A stretch of DNA of 64,000 bases from CAIWHR01 sp963734575. Lineage in GTDB: Bacteria > Pseudomonadota > Gammaproteobacteria > Burkholderiales > Casimicrobiaceae. The notes under the pieces were generated by a model. The model did not search any database. It was not told the origin of the DNA and was given only the letters and a program-made list of their open reading frames with translations. The number at the start of each line of letters is the position of its first letter. Position 1 is the stretch's first letter. Of this stretch, positions 26,001-35,810 are shown one piece after another. The position numbers were made by a program, and so were the translations under genes. The stretch lies in assembly GCA_963734575.1 (NCBI GenBank), contig CAVTHT010000008.1, positions 186,001 to 250,000 of the forward strand, in the 5' to 3' direction.

Positions 26001-26612
26001 GCTCGGGCTTCTACCTGTCCATGCACGACCTCGAGATCCGCGGCGCCGGCGAGGTGCTCGGCGAATCGCAGTCGGGCGAGATGCAGGAGGTCGGCTTCCA
26101 GCTCTACACCGACATGCTGAAATCCGCGGTGCGCGCGCTCAAGTCGGGCCGCGAGCCCGATCTTGCCGCACCGCTCGGCGTCACGACCGAGATCAACCTG
26201 CACGTGCCCGCCCTGCTGCCCGAGAACTACTGCAGCGACGTGCACGAGCGCCTGGTGCTCTACAAGCGGCTCGCCAACTGCGAGACCATGGAGGAGCTCG
26301 AGCTCATGCAGGAGGAGCTCGTCGATCGCTTCGGCGGCCTGCCGGAGCCCGCACAGGCGCTCATGGCGTCGCATCGCCTGCGGGTCATCGGACGCCCGCT
26401 CGGCGTGGTGAAGATCGATGCCGGTCCCGAGCGCTCGACCATCCAGTTCGTGCCGCAGCCGCCGTTCGATGCAGGCAAGCTCATCCTGCTCGTGCAGCGC
26501 GACGGGCGCATCCGTTTCGCGGGCCCCGATCGCCTGCGCATCGAGCGCGCGGCCCCGGCGCTGCAGGAGCGCGTGACGCATGCTGCGCGAGTTCCTCGGC
26601 AAGCTCGTTTAG
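23052..26612 (+). CDS. mfd: transcription-repair coupling factor, frameshifted
   Basis: About 1186 residues, the usual Mfd size, after bridging three frameshifts (extra C at about 23289, 24433 and 26579). Mfd displaces stalled RNA polymerase and recruits UvrA. N-terminal UvrB-like part: LLPDWETLPYDHFSPHQDL and FSVRGGLIDLFP. The RNA polymerase-interaction domain starts near IGDPVVHEQHGIGRYLGL. Helicase motifs: GDVGFGKTEVALRAAF (I), DEEHRFG (II), TATPIPRTL (III), GRVGRS (VI). The C-terminal TRCF domain follows. ATG 23052 lies just after the extended -10 promoter. The next gene begins five bases after its stop. Confidence 0.93.
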
Positions 26613-26616
26613 CGCC

Positions 26617-27537
26617 ATGACGACGCCTTCGTTGCCGCCCCAGCTGCACGTGTTCGTGCGCGACTGGCTGTCGTCGAACAACGTCCTGCTCCGCAGCCGC
26701 GACGGCCACGTGCTCATCGATTCGGGCTACGTGCGGCATGCGCCGCTGACGCTCGCGCTGCTCGAATCGCCGCAGGGCCTCGGCCGCGAACCGCTGGCCG
26801 CGCTGGTGAACACGCATTGCCACTCCGATCACATGGGGGGCAATGCGGCGCTGGTGCAGCGCTATGGCTGTGCGCTCGCCATCCCGCAGGGGGAAGCGGC
26901 CGCGGTGGCGCACTGGGATGAGGAGGCCCTGCTGCTCCGCTATGCCGACCAGCGCGCGGAGCGGTTCACACCCGACACGCTGCTGCCGCCTGGCGAGACG
27001 CGCATCTGGGGCGACCTCGAATGGCAGCTCGTCGCGGCCCCTGGCCATGACATGGGCGCGCTCATGTTCTACAACGCCGAGCACGGCGTACTCGTCTCCG
27101 GCGATGCGCTGTGGGAGAACGGCTTCGGATTCGTCATGCCGCCCGAGATCGATCCGGCGGCTTTGCCCGCGGCGCGCGCGACGCTCGACGCCATCGCGCG
27201 CCTCCACGTGCGCGTGCTGATTCCCGGTCACGGCGCGCCGTTCACGGACGTGGGGGCGGCGCTGGAACGTGCCTACACGCGGCTCGAGATGTTCGAGCGC
27301 GAGCCGGAGCGTCTGCCGCGCTACGCGCTCAAGGTCATCCTGGCGTTCGTGCTCCTCGACCAGCGGCGGCTGCCGCTCGCGGACATGCCCGCCTACGTGC
27401 AGCGCGTCGGCATCTTCCGCGACTTCAATGCGCGGTTCCTGCGCCTCGCACCGGAGGCGCTGGCGAGCTCGCTGGTGCGCGATCTCGAGAAGGTCGGCGC
27501 CGTCCGTTGCGAGGACGGCTACGTGATGCCGCGCTGA
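26617..27537 (+). CDS. MBL-fold metallo-hydrolase
   Basis: 306 residues from ATG 26617. The metallo-beta-lactamase fold is shown by THCHSDHMGG (metal-binding His/Asp, about residue 68), a later GHDMG, an SGD segment and the final PGHG. The C-terminal third is an extra helical region (ERAYTRLEMFEREPERLP) often seen in glyoxalase-II-like or quorum-quenching-like members; the substrate is unknown. It follows mfd by five bases and is likely co-transcribed, though no functional link is known. Confidence 0.88.
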   Translation: MTTPSLPPQLHVFVRDWLSSNNVLLRSRDGHVLIDSGYVRHAPLTLALLESPQGLGREPLAALVNTHCHSDHMGGNAALVQRYGCALAIPQGEAAAVAHWDEEALLLRYADQRAERFTPDTLLPPGETRIWGDLEWQLVAAPGHDMGALMFYNAEHGVLVSGDALWENGFGFVMPPEIDPAALPAARATLDAIARLHVRVLIPGHGAPFTDVGAALERAYTRLEMFEREPERLPRYALKVILAFVLLDQRRLPLADMPAYVQRVGIFRDFNARFLRLAPEALASSLVRDLEKVGAVRCEDGYVMPR

Positions 27538-27563
27538 TCGTCCCGCGTCGCGGCCGCGACGCG

Positions 27564-28136
27564 CTACTCCCGGTAGGCCTCGATCGGAAGGACCAGCCGG
27601 ATCTCGTCGGCAGGATTGCCGATGTTGAGGCCGTTCGTCATGCCCCAGTCGGAGCGCTTGATCGTGGCGGTCGCGTTCGCGCCGCACATGGGCTTCTTGT
27701 TGAACGGATTCTCGCCGCAGGCGAAATCGACGACCTTGAGGTTGACCGGCTTGGTGACGCCGACCATCGTCAGCTCGCCATCGACGGCCGTCACGGCATC
27801 ACCCTGGAACGCCACGCTGGTGGACTTGAACGTGATGGTCGGGAACTTCTCCACGTTGAAGAAGCGCTCGCCCTTCACGATCGCATCGAGGCGCGGGTCG
27901 TAGGTCCTGATCGACGTTGCGTCGATCACGATGTCCACGGCGCCCTTCTTCGCGGCGCGGTCCAGCGTGACCTTGCCGGTCGCCTTGCCGAAGCTGCCGT
28001 GCTGGAGCGAGAAGCCGATATGGCGTGCCTCCCATTGCGGCTGCGAATGCACGGGATCCACCACGTAGCTCTCCTCGGCCGCCACGGGCATGGCGACGGC
28101 GGCGGCGATGGCGGCAGCGAGCAGCGGGACGTGCAT
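27564..28136 (-). CDS. YceI family periplasmic lipid-binding protein
   Basis: 190 residues with a signal peptide (LLAAAIAAAVAMPVAA). The mature part is a YceI lipocalin-like barrel: YVVDPVHSQPQWEARHIGFS, then GKVTLDRAAKKGAVDIVID, and a late region with two Cys residues. YceI proteins bind polyprenoid-type lipids such as isoprenoid quinones in the periplasm and are often induced by stress or high pH. It is the third gene of a cytochrome b561-YceI-YceI run on this strand, which fits quinone handling. Confidence 0.9.
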   Translation of the reverse strand: MHVPLLAAAIAAAVAMPVAAEESYVVDPVHSQPQWEARHIGFSLQHGSFGKATGKVTLDRAAKKGAVDIVIDATSIRTYDPRLDAIVKGERFFNVEKFPTITFKSTSVAFQGDAVTAVDGELTMVGVTKPVNLKVVDFACGENPFNKKPMCGANATATIKRSDWGMTNGLNIGNPADEIRLVLPIEAYRE

Positions 28137-28240
28137 GATCTCTCCTTCGTGCGCGGGTTATCGTCGGCGTGTCGCTGACCTTGGGCGTGATGCGACGCTG
28201 CGCCCATCAACAGTGGCCGGGCGGAATTATTCCCGGCGCG

Positions 28241-28809
28241 TCACGCCTGCGGCGGCAGGACCATGCGGATGCGCACCACGATCGCATCGGCGACCGTGTC
28301 GGTATCGCCCCACGCGCCTTCGCCGACCTTGAACTCGAGGCGCTTGACGGGAAAGCTCGCCTCGGCAACGCGGTTGCCGGCAGCGTCGCGGGTGAGCACG
28401 ACCGGTATGCGTGATGTCGCGGCTCATGCCCTTCATCGACAGGCGACCGGCGACTTCGTACCGCCCGCCACCCAGGTCCCGGATCGAGCTGGAGCTGAAC
28501 CGCGCGACCGGGAACTTCGAGGTGTCGAACCAGAGCGGACCCTTGACCTCGTTCTCCGAATCGTCGCTGGCGAGATCGATGCTGCCCAGGTCCACCTCGA
28601 TGTCCGCTTTGGAGCTCGGCAGCGCATTGGGCCGGAACACCACGTTCGCCTTGAAGCGGCGGAAGCGGCCGTCGACATTGACGCCCAGCTGCTTCGCGGT
28701 GAAACGGATCTCGCTGCGGTCGAGCAGCACGCCCTGCCCGAAGGCGGGGGCTGCCGCTCGCCAGCAGAACGCCGACGAGCGCTGCAATGCGGAGAACAGC
28801 ACGCGTCAT
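28241..28809 (-). CDS. second YceI family protein, frameshifted
   Basis: About 189 residues when two frameshifts (near 28755 and 28410) are bridged. The N-terminus MTRAVLRIAALVGVLLASG is a signal peptide; the barrel follows (LDRSEIRFTAKQLGVNVDG, then DIEVDLGSIDLAS and VKGPLWFDTSKFPVARF), and the corrected end reads RLEFKVGEGAWGDTDTVAD with a final VLPPQA. It diverges from the neighbouring YceI paralog, so this is not a recent duplication. Its ATG overlaps the stop of the cytochrome b561 gene (ATGA). Confidence 0.8.
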
Positions 28810-29380
28810 CTTCCGGATCCCCTCGGCTTCAATCCCGGCAGCATCCGCGCGAGCACCTCGTCGCGATCGACCAGGTGATGCCGGATGCGCCGCAGCCGCA
28901 TGGACTAGGACCACCACGACCAGCGTGACGTTCAGCGAGACGTGCACGAGCTTGAGCAGCTACGGCGAGGGCGCGGTCCTTGGGCAGCAGATCGGGCAGC
29001 GGCACCAGCCCGAGGTAGACGACCTGCACGCCGGTCGTCGAGCTGTACAGCCAGCCGCGAGATCGGCACGACCAGCAGCAGCACGTAGAGGAGCGTGTGC
29101 GACACGGCGGCCGCACGCCGCTGCCACGGTGGCATGGGCACTGCCGCCGGCGCGGGCCGGAAATGACGCCACGCAAGGCGCAGCCACGTGACAGGAACAC
29201 CGTGATGCCGATCCACTTGTGCCACGCGTACCACTGCAGCTTGCGCGGGCTGATCGGCAGCGGAACCATCGACACGCCGAGGAGAAGATTCACCACCAGC
29301 AGCGCGGCGGTGAGCCAGTGCAGGACGATCGCCGCGCCGCTGTATCGCTCGATCGAGGAACCACCGTTCGCCGTCGTCAC
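28806..29380 (-). CDS. cytochrome b561 family protein, heavily frameshifted
   Basis: About 190 residues from GTG 29380 with four or more indels. Recognisable pieces in order: RYSGAAIVLHWLTAALLVVN (first heme-ligand His), WHKWIGITVFL (second His), TWLRLAWRHF, HTLLYVLLLVVPISGWLYSS (His), and a last helix beginning VHVSLNVTLVVVVLVHAAAA. Four membrane helices with two di-heme His pairs are the pattern of the CybB/b561 group, which moves electrons between quinol and periplasmic acceptors. It is coupled to the YceI gene that follows, a pairing common in proteobacteria. Confidence 0.78.
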
Positions 29381-29472
29381 GAAGCGGGTTGTAAGTTACG
29401 AGGCGGTCACTGTCAAGGCTGCGCGCGCACGTTGCCGCAGCTTCTGCCAGCGTCACTCCCGCGTGGCCACGA

Positions 29473-30079
29473 TCACCGTGCCAATTCCGCAGCGAAGGTG
29501 CGCACGCCGGCGAGCAGCATCTCGACCGCGAGCGCGGTCAGCACGAGACCGGTCAGGCGCTCCAGTGCCGTGATCACCCGCGCGGCCAAGGAGGCGCTCG
29601 AGCCCATGGGCGGCAGCCAGCACGACGGTCGTGAAGAGCATCGCGAGGGAAAGCGCCAGCGTCCACTCGCCAACGCGTCCCGGGTCGCGCGAGGCGAGCA
29701 GCATCACCGTCGCAAGCGCCGAGGGTCCGGCGATCGCCGGCACGGCCAGCGGCACCAGGAACGGCTCGTCGTCGCCGGGACTGCCGAAGACCTCGTCCGG
29801 ACCGCGGAAGATCATGCGCAGCGCGATCAGGAACAGCACGATGCCGCCGGCGATCGACAAGCGAGGTCTCGGACAGGCGCAGCAGCGTGAGGAACGTCTT
29901 CCCGCCGAACATGAACGCGAGCAGGATCGCGTAGGCGAAGACGCATTCGCGCACCACGAGCGGCGAGGCGCCGCTCGGGGGCGACGCGACGCAGCACCGC
30001 CACCACGAGCGGCACGTTGCCGAACGGATCGATCGACGAGCAGCAGCAGGATCGTGGTGGAGATGAGGTCGGCGTTCAT
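29473..30079 (-). CDS. MarC family integral membrane protein, frameshifted
   Basis: About 200 residues from ATG 30079 with roughly five indels. Pieces: MNADLISTTILLLLV, then VFAYAILLAFMFGGKTFLTL, LFLIALRMIF, PFLVPLAVPAIAGPSALATV (the most conserved MarC segment), and LERLTGLVLTALAVEMLLAG. Six membrane helices are expected. MarC proteins were once linked to multiple antibiotic resistance in E. coli but that link was not upheld; the function is unknown. It diverges from the M13 peptidase gene. Confidence 0.75.
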
Positions 30080-30203
30080 CGATCCGGACGGCGTCCCGTC
30101 GCGCGGGGCGGCAGTATATCGCGCGGGTCCGGCGCGGCCCGTGTGGCCTGCGATAATGCCGCTCCCCTGCGGCGCGACGCGCCGCCCGTCACGCGAGGCA
30201 CCC

Positions 30204-32293
30204 GTGCATTTCCCATCCGTACCGAAGGCGTCGTCTTCCGCGCTGGTCTCCACCGCCCTGCTGGCCGCGGGGTTGGCGCTCGCGCCAGTCCCCGGCGCCG
30301 ACCGAAGGCCCCCTCGACGTCCGGCATCGAGACCCAGTACTTCGACTCCGTCGGTTCGCCCGCAGGACGACTTCTATCGGCACGTGAACGGCAAGTGGCT
30401 GGCCACCACCGAAATACCGGCGGACAAGTCCGGCTACGGGCCCGCGTACGCGCTGATCGACAAGGCGCAGGAGGAGCTGCGCGGCATCATCGAGGCGGCC
30501 GCCGCGAACGCCGATGCTGCCGGGATGCGGACGAGCGCAAGATCGGCGACCTCTACGCGAGCTTCATGGACGAGAGCTCGGCTCGCGACGCTCGGGCTCG
30601 CGCCGCTGCAGCCGGTTCTCGCCCGCATCGATGCATTCGCGAGCGAAGCGCGAGTCGCGCGCTCATGGTCGAGCTCGAGCGCATCGGGCGTGACCGTGCC
30701 GTTCGAGCTGTCCGTCGACCAGGACTCGCGCCGGTCGACCGAATACGCGGCCAGGCTTCTACCAGTCCGGCCTCGGCATGCCGGATCGCGACTACTACCT
30801 CGCGCAGAAGGACCCGAAGCTCGCGGTCGATGCGCGCCGCATACCGCAGCACATCGAGCGCATGCTCGCGCTTGCCGGCGATGCGGACGCCGCGGCCAAT
30901 GCCGACGCCGATCCTTGCGCTCGAGACCGCGCTGGCGCGCGTGCAATGGACCAAGGTCGCCAACCGCGACCCGGTCAAGACCTACAACAAGATCGCGATC
31001 GCGAAGCTCGCCGCGCTCACGCCGGGCTTCGACTGGCGTGCGTACCTCGACGAGCGCGGCCTCGGCAGCCGGGTGAAGCACGCGTGATCGTCAGCCAGCC
31101 GAGCTACATGCGCGGCTTCGGCACGATGCTCGACGCGCACGCCGCTGCCCGACGTGGAAGGCCTATTTCCGCTGGCACCTGCTGCGCGCCGTACGCGCCG
31201 CTATCTCGACCAGCGCTTCGTCGACGAGTCGTTCGGCTTCGACGGCAAGGTGCTGCGCGGCATTCCGGAGAACCGGCCGCGCTGGAAGCGCGGCGTGCTG
31301 CGTGGTGGAAAGCTCGATCGGGTTCGCGCTCGGCAAGCTGTACGTCGGCGCAGCTACTTTCCCGCCGGAGAGCAAGGCGCGCATGGAGGAGCTGGTCGCG
31401 AACCTGCGGGACGCCTATCGCGAGAGCATCGACAGCCTCGACTGGATGGGGCCCGCGACCAAGCGCGAAGCGCAGGCGCAAGCTCGCCAAGCTCACGACC
31501 AAGATCGGCTACCCCGACAAGTGGCGCGACTACTCCGCGCCTGGAGATCCGTCGCGACGACCTCGTCGGGCAACGTCATGCGCGCGCGTCGCGTTCGAGT
31601 ACAGCGCGCAATCTCAACAAGCTCGGCAAGCCCATCGATCGCGACGAGTGGTTCATGACGCCGCAGACGGTGAACGCGTACTACAACGCCGAGCATGAAC
31701 GAGATCGTGTTCCCCGCGGCGTACCTGCAGCCGCCGTATTTCGATCCCGCGCGCGGACGATGCGGCCAACTACGGCGGCGTCGGCGCGACGATCGGCCAC
31801 GAGATCAGCCACGGCTTCGACGACACGGGCGCGCAGTTCGACGGCGACGGCAACCTGCGCGACTGGTGGACCAAGGCGGACCACGAGCGCTTCGCCGCGC
31901 AAGACCAAGGTGCTCGTCGCGCAGTACGACGCCTACAGCCCGCTGCCCGGCTACAAGGTGAACGGCAAGCTGACGCTGGGCGAGAACATCGCCGACAACT
32001 CGGGCCTCGAGATCGCGTACAAGGCGTACCGCCTGTCGCTGAAGGGCACGCCGGCGCCGGTGATCGACGGCCTGACGGGCGACCAGCGCTTCATGCTGAG
32101 CTACGCCCAGGGCTGGCGCGAGAAGATCCGTCCGCGAGCAGCAGATCGTGTACCTCAAGTCGGACCGCACTCACCCGACCAGTTTCGCTGCAATGGCTCG
32201 CTCGCCAACCTCGACGCCTTCTATGCGGCGTTCCAGGTGAAGCCGGGCGATGCGATGTACCTCCCGCCCGAGAAGCGGGTGCGCATCTGGTGA
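30204..32293 (+). CDS. M13 family zinc metallopeptidase (neprilysin/PepO-like), heavily frameshifted
   Basis: About 690 residues if at least 15 small indels are bridged; a normal bacterial M13 length. GTG 30204 gives a signal-like N-terminus (ALVSTALLAAGLALAPVPGA). Then comes DDFYRHVNGKWLATTEIPAD, the classic N-terminal block. The zinc site is GATIGHEISHGFDD near 31790-31820, with the downstream Glu in GENIADNSGLE and then LSYAQGW. The end, PGDAMYLPPEKRVRIW, keeps the family C-terminus. These enzymes cleave small peptides in the periplasm. Most indels here are one extra base; I see no stop codon in the corrected frame, so sequencing error is more likely than decay. Confidence 0.82.
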
Positions 32294-32297
32294 GCGC

Positions 32298-33027
32298 TCA
32301 GCGCAGCAGCGCGTAGACTGATGGGCGGGAACAGCACGGCGGCGAGCACGCCGTGCAGCCCGAACGCGAGGCCCGCATAGGCCCCCGCCTCCGGATGCAC
32401 CTGGAACGCGCGGGCGGTGCCGATGCCGTGCGCCGCGACGCCCAGGGCGAAGCCGCGCACGCGCCAGTCGGTGATGCGCAGCGCGTCGAGCACGTACTTG
32501 CCGCATCGCCGCACCGATGACGCCCGTCACCACGGCGAACACGGCGGCGAGCGGCGGCAAGCCGCCGATCTTTTCCGCGATGCCCATCGCGATGGGTGTG
32601 GTGACCGATTTCGGCGCCAGCGACAGCAGCGTTGCCGGCGTCGCGCCCAGCACGGCCGCGATCGCGAGCACGGACACCACCGCCGTCGCGGCACCGACGC
32701 ACAGCGCGCACGCCATCGGCAGCGCCAGCCGGCGCACGCTGGGCCATTCGCGCGCCAGCGGCACCGCGAGCGCGACCACCGCCGGCCCCAGCAGGAAATG
32801 CACGAATTGCGCGCCGTCGAAATACGTCTGGTACGACGTATGGGTCGCGATCAGGACGAGCGCGATCGCCAGCACGGCGACCGGGACGGGATTGGCGAGC
32901 GGATGGAACGCGAGGCGCGCATACAGCGCAATACGCGAGCTTGATACGCCACCAGCGTCAACGTGAGCCACAGCAGCGGCGACGCCGCGAGGTAGACCCA
33001 GATCTCGCGCAGCGCCGGCGCCTGCAT
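32298..33027 (-). CDS. LrgB/CidB family membrane protein, frameshifted
   Basis: About 240 residues from ATG 33027 with about three indels. Pieces: REIWVYLAASPLLWLTLTLV, then TYFDGAQFVHFLLGPAVVAL (typical LrgB block), LAPKSVTTPIAMGIAEKIGG (the most conserved motif) and ALGVAAHGIGTARAFQ near the end. LrgB works with the holin-like LrgA in murein hydrolase control or small-acid export. The LrgA stop and LrgB start overlap (TGATG). It converges on the M13 peptidase gene, whose stop is four bases from its own. Confidence 0.82.
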
Positions 33028-33415
33028 CAGGGCTGGTCTCCTGCCGTCTCGTGACCGGCGCGGCGGCTGCGGAGCGCCGCGGCGCATCAGGGAGTTCATC
33101 GTCAGCGCGGTGGTGGCAATCGCCAGCACGGTGCTGATCAGGAGCGCGACCGCGATCGCGAGCCACTCATCCGCGAGGCGTGCGAGGTGCAGCATCACGC
33201 CGACGCCCGCCGGCACGAACAGCAGCGAGAGGTGCTGCAGCAGCCCCTGAGCGCGCGCGCTCCAGTGCGTCGGGATTGCGCGCGCGCCAGCGCAGCGCCG
33301 CGAACAAGCAGCACCATGCCGACGACCGGGCCGGGCATCGGAATCCGCAGCAGCGCGACGATGAACTTCGCCGAGCGCACTGGAACACGAGCAGCCACGT
33401 GAGTCCGGCCAGCAT
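33027..33415 (-). CDS. LrgA/CidA family holin-like protein, frameshifted
   Basis: About 128 residues from ATG 33415 with about three indels. Pieces: MLAGLTWLLVFQ, then IPMPGPVVGMVLL (the conserved LrgA motif), FVPAGVGVMLHLARLADEWL and a last helix AIAVALLISTVLAIATTALT. Four membrane helices are expected. The corrected stop overlaps the LrgB start. It begins six bases after the NADH dehydrogenase stop, so methyltransferase-ndh-lrgA-lrgB look like one operon. Confidence 0.8.
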
Positions 33416-33421
33416 CGCGCC

Positions 33422-34763
33422 TCAATGCAGCTTCACGCGAGGCTCGAGGCGCCGGCGCAGGAAGCGACCCAGCGTGTCGAGCGCGACGCGCCAGTAGCCG
33501 TGCACCGATACCTGGTGGAGCTTGTAGAGCATCGCGTACATCCAGCGCGCGATGAGACCCTGGATCAGCAGGCTGCCGCCGATCAGCCGCCCCATCAGGT
33601 TGCCGACCGCGGACACCTCGCCCAGCGAGACGAGCGAGCCGAAGTCGCGGAAGTGGAACGTGGGCAGTGGCCGGCCGGCGAGCCGCGCCTTCATCGACCT
33701 GACCAATAGCGTCGCCTGCTGATGCGCCGCCTGCGCGCGCGGCGGCACGATCGCACCCGGCTTGCCGGACTCGGGCCACGGGCACGCCGCGCAATCGCCC
33801 AGCGCGAACACGTCCGGATCGCGCGTGCTCTGCAACTGCGTGGTGACGACCAGCTGGTTGCGCACGGTTGACCTCGAGACCGTCCATGTCGCGCAGCCAC
33901 GGCGGCGCCTGGATGCCCGGCCGCCCACACGATGAGATCGGCGGGCAGGATCTCGTCGCCGAGATGCACCGCGTCGGCGTCGACCGCGGTCACCTTGGCG
34001 CCCGTACGCACGGTGATTCGAAGGTCCGCGAGCAGACCGGTGGCGGCGATCGCGATGCGCTCGGGCAGCGGCGGCAGGATGCGCGGCGCCGCTTCCACGA
34101 TCGTGATATCGATGTCGTCCGCGGGATGCAGATAGTCGAGACCGTAGCCCGCGTGCGCGCGCGTCGTCTGGCGGATCTCGGCGGCGAGCTCGACGCCCGT
34201 GGCACCGGCGCCGATGATGACGACGTTCACCTTCGCGGCTGCCCATGCGCGATCCGTCCATCGGCTCGCACGCACGCCGACAGCAGGCGGCGATGGAAAC
34301 GCTCGGCATCGACCGGCGGTATCGAGGGAGATCGCGTGCTCCTTGACGCCCGGGGATGCCGAAGTCGTTGCTGACGCTGCCGACACAGAAGACCAGCGTG
34401 TCGTAGCGGACGTGCCGCGCCGGCAGCACCTCGGCACCGTCGTCGTCGTGCAGCGCCGCGAGCCCCAGCACGTGCGCAGCGCGGTCGAGGCCCTCCACCG
34501 CGCCATGCCGAAACCGGAAGCCGTGCCAGTGCGCGAGCGCGAGATAATCGACGTCGTGCGCGTCGGCATCCATGCGGCCGGCCGCCACCTCGTGCAGCAG
34601 CGGCTTCCACACGTGGGTGGCGCAGCGGTCGACGAGGGTGATCGTCGGCACGGCCGCGCTTGCCGAGCGTATCGCCGAGGCGCGTCGCCAGCGGCAGTCC
34701 GCCGGCGCCGCCGCCGACGATGACGATGCGGTGCGGCGTCCAGCCACCGGCTCGCCGGTGCAC
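33422..34763 (-). CDS. type II NADH dehydrogenase-like NAD(P)/FAD oxidoreductase, frameshifted
   Basis: About 445 residues from GTG 34763 with about five indels. FAD site: HRIVIVGGGAGGLPLATRLG. Then come WKPLLHEVAAGRMDADAHDV and the NAD-binding fold VNVVIIGAGATGVELAAEI, followed by DPDVFALGDCAACP, the second FAD motif. The C-terminus is hydrophobic and amphipathic (LLIQGLIARWMYAMLYKLHQ), a membrane-binding end as in Ndh. It would pass electrons from NADH to quinone without pumping protons. The methyltransferase stop abuts its start. Confidence 0.85.
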
Positions 34764-35771
34764 TCACGCGGGCGTCCGCGACGAGGATACGCGCGATGCA
34801 CGCGAGGGTCGCGGAAGTCCTCCGCGCCGTCGCGCGCGTGATGTCGGTGCACTGCGAATCGCCGCAGTGCGCGTCCATGCGGAACGAGCGCAGGTTGGTG
34901 GAGAAGTAAAGCTCGCCGCCGGGGTCGAGCAGGCGCGACAGGCGGCGATGAGCGTGCGGATGGTCGCGCTGCACGTCGAGCATGCCGTGCCATCGCCTTG
35001 GAGTTCGAGAACACCGGCGGGTCGAGCACGATGAGGTCGTAGCGCGCCGCGATCGTTCGGCGCGTCGTCCAGCCAGCGCAGCACGTCGGCGCGTACCAGC
35101 CGGTGGCGCGTGGCATCGATGCCGTTCGCAGCGAGGTTGCGCGCCGCCCACGCGAGGTAGGCATTGCGACAGGTCGACGCGTGTCCGACGCGATCGCGCC
35201 CCCTGCTGCGGCATAGCACGGTGAAGCTGCCGGTGTAGGCGAAGAGATTGAGCATGCGCCGTCCAGCGGCGCGCTCGCGCACCCTCGCCCGCAGCGCTCG
35301 ATGGTCGAGGAAGAGACCCGGTGTCGAGATACGCTTCGAGGTTCACCCAGAAGCGCAGGCCGCCTTCGAGCACCTGGAAGTCCTGGCCCGCTGCGCCGGT
35401 CTTCTCGTGCTGCACGCCGCCTGCCGCCGTGGACGATGCTTGAAAGCGATGTGGCGCAACGGAATCTCCAATGCCGCAGCGACCGCCCCGCGCACGGCGT
35501 CCACCCACGCGGCGTGCTCCTGCGCGATCCTGCACCCAGCCGGTCTCCAGCTCCTGCAGGTGAAGGCGCACGCGCCCAGGGCGGCATCCGCCGGGTCCGT
35601 AGCAATCGATCGCGAGCGGAAATTCCGGCAGGTCGCGGTCGTACACCCGGAATGCGCTCGTAGTCGCGCCGGCGCGCCCAGCGCGACCAGTGCCGGTAGT
35701 TCTTCGCGAGGCGATTGCGGAACGACGCGAGCGCGTCCGCACGCAGCTCCGGTGCGCAGATCGCTCGTCAT
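34764..35771 (-). CDS. RlmK-like class I SAM-dependent methyltransferase, frameshifted
   Basis: About 333 residues from ATG 35771 with six or more indels. It matches the C-terminal (RlmK) half of the 23S rRNA methyltransferase RlmKL: FRVYDRDLPEFPLAIDCYG, LRFWVNLEAYLDTG, MLNLFAYTGSFTVLC (SAM-binding motif I), AARNLAANGID, and LIVLDPPVFSNSKAM (the DPP catalytic loop). The THUMP and RlmL half is absent, as in the stand-alone betaproteobacterial form. By family it would make m7G2069 in 23S rRNA, but another RNA target is possible. It begins 40 bases after the gamma-glutamyltransferase stop. Confidence 0.75.
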
Positions 35772-35810
35772 CGGCGGCGGCCGGCATCGCTGCCCGCCGG
35801 CGGCAGCGAT

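Noticed and set aside
30204..32293. M13 peptidase region as a decayed pseudogene
   Set aside because: Motifs are all intact, the corrected frame has no internal stop, and neighbouring unrelated genes show the same type and density of indels, so sequence error is the better explanation.
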